Of a DNA stretch of 13,457 nucleotides, positions 13,438 to 13,457 are shown piece after piece. Position 1 is the stretch's first letter. Each line of letters begins with the position of its first letter. The notes under the pieces are model-generated. The model saw only the letters and a program-made list of their open reading frames with translations. It was not told the DNA's origin and did no database searches. The stretch is taken from assembly GCA_944388685.1 (NCBI GenBank), contig CALXJS010000043.1, positions 1 through 13,457 on the forward strand, written 5' to 3'. A program made the position numbers and the translations under genes. The stretch is from an uncultured Clostridia bacterium. Lineage in GTDB: Bacteria; Bacillota_A; Clostridia; TANB77; CAG-508.

Positions 13438-13457
13438 AATTTAAAAAACAGACTACT

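Noticed and set aside
1..13457. CRISPR array, transposase or phage genes
   Set aside because: No regularly spaced repeats and no mobile-element proteins were found; the repeats seen are isolated palindromes.

Overview
The window is AT-rich, with AGA-biased arginine codons, strong purine-rich Shine-Dalgarno sites and every supported gene on the + strand. Gene content (a SleB-type spore cortex hydrolase, RecG, HolA, MurB, a YvcK relative, clostridial-style pilin-like proteins) points to a low-GC, spore-forming Bacillota of class Clostridia, probably an uncultured gut-type lineage. The lineage is inferred from protein style, not from a marker gene.

Layout. Positions 1-240: upstream region with a good promoter. 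241-735: short pilin-like protein. 826-5483: a close-packed murB, yvcK-like, glycogen debranching enzyme cluster (cell-wall precursor synthesis, putative carbon/cell-envelope regulator, glycogen breakdown). 5485-5597: a large imperfect palindrome starting right after the debranching-enzyme stop codon. 5731-8473: ruvC, holA and a protein with a transglutaminase-like Cys-His-Asp signature. 8556-9251: sleB-like hydrolase behind a 10-bp inverted repeat. 9324-11369: recG, closed by a strong hairpin whose tail seems to carry the promoter of a 63-residue two-helix membrane protein (11457-11648). 11795-11878: tRNA-Leu(TAG) with its own promoter and terminator. 12057-12986: a second pilin-like protein with a long C-terminal domain. 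13065-13292: promoter, structured 5' leader and a 40-residue Cys-containing peptide gene. 13315-13437: another promoter followed by a 16-codon ORF near the edge.

Most of the window is housekeeping (wall synthesis, recombination, replication, glycogen use, germination). No CRISPR array, transposase, phage gene or recognisable secondary-metabolite cluster is visible. The points worth a second look are: (a) the YvcK homologue, which keeps the fold motifs but has lost several signature motifs I recall for the family and has gained two membrane helices and a long basic tail; (b) the transglutaminase-like protein among DNA-metabolism genes; (c) the small Cys peptide at 13170 with a leader in which two mutually exclusive pairings involve the bases next to, or within, its ribosome binding site; (d) the palindrome at 5485-5597; and (e) two pilin-like proteins with the same unusual N-terminus, lacking Glu5, and unrelated C-termini. 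No new multi-gene system is clearly demonstrated.
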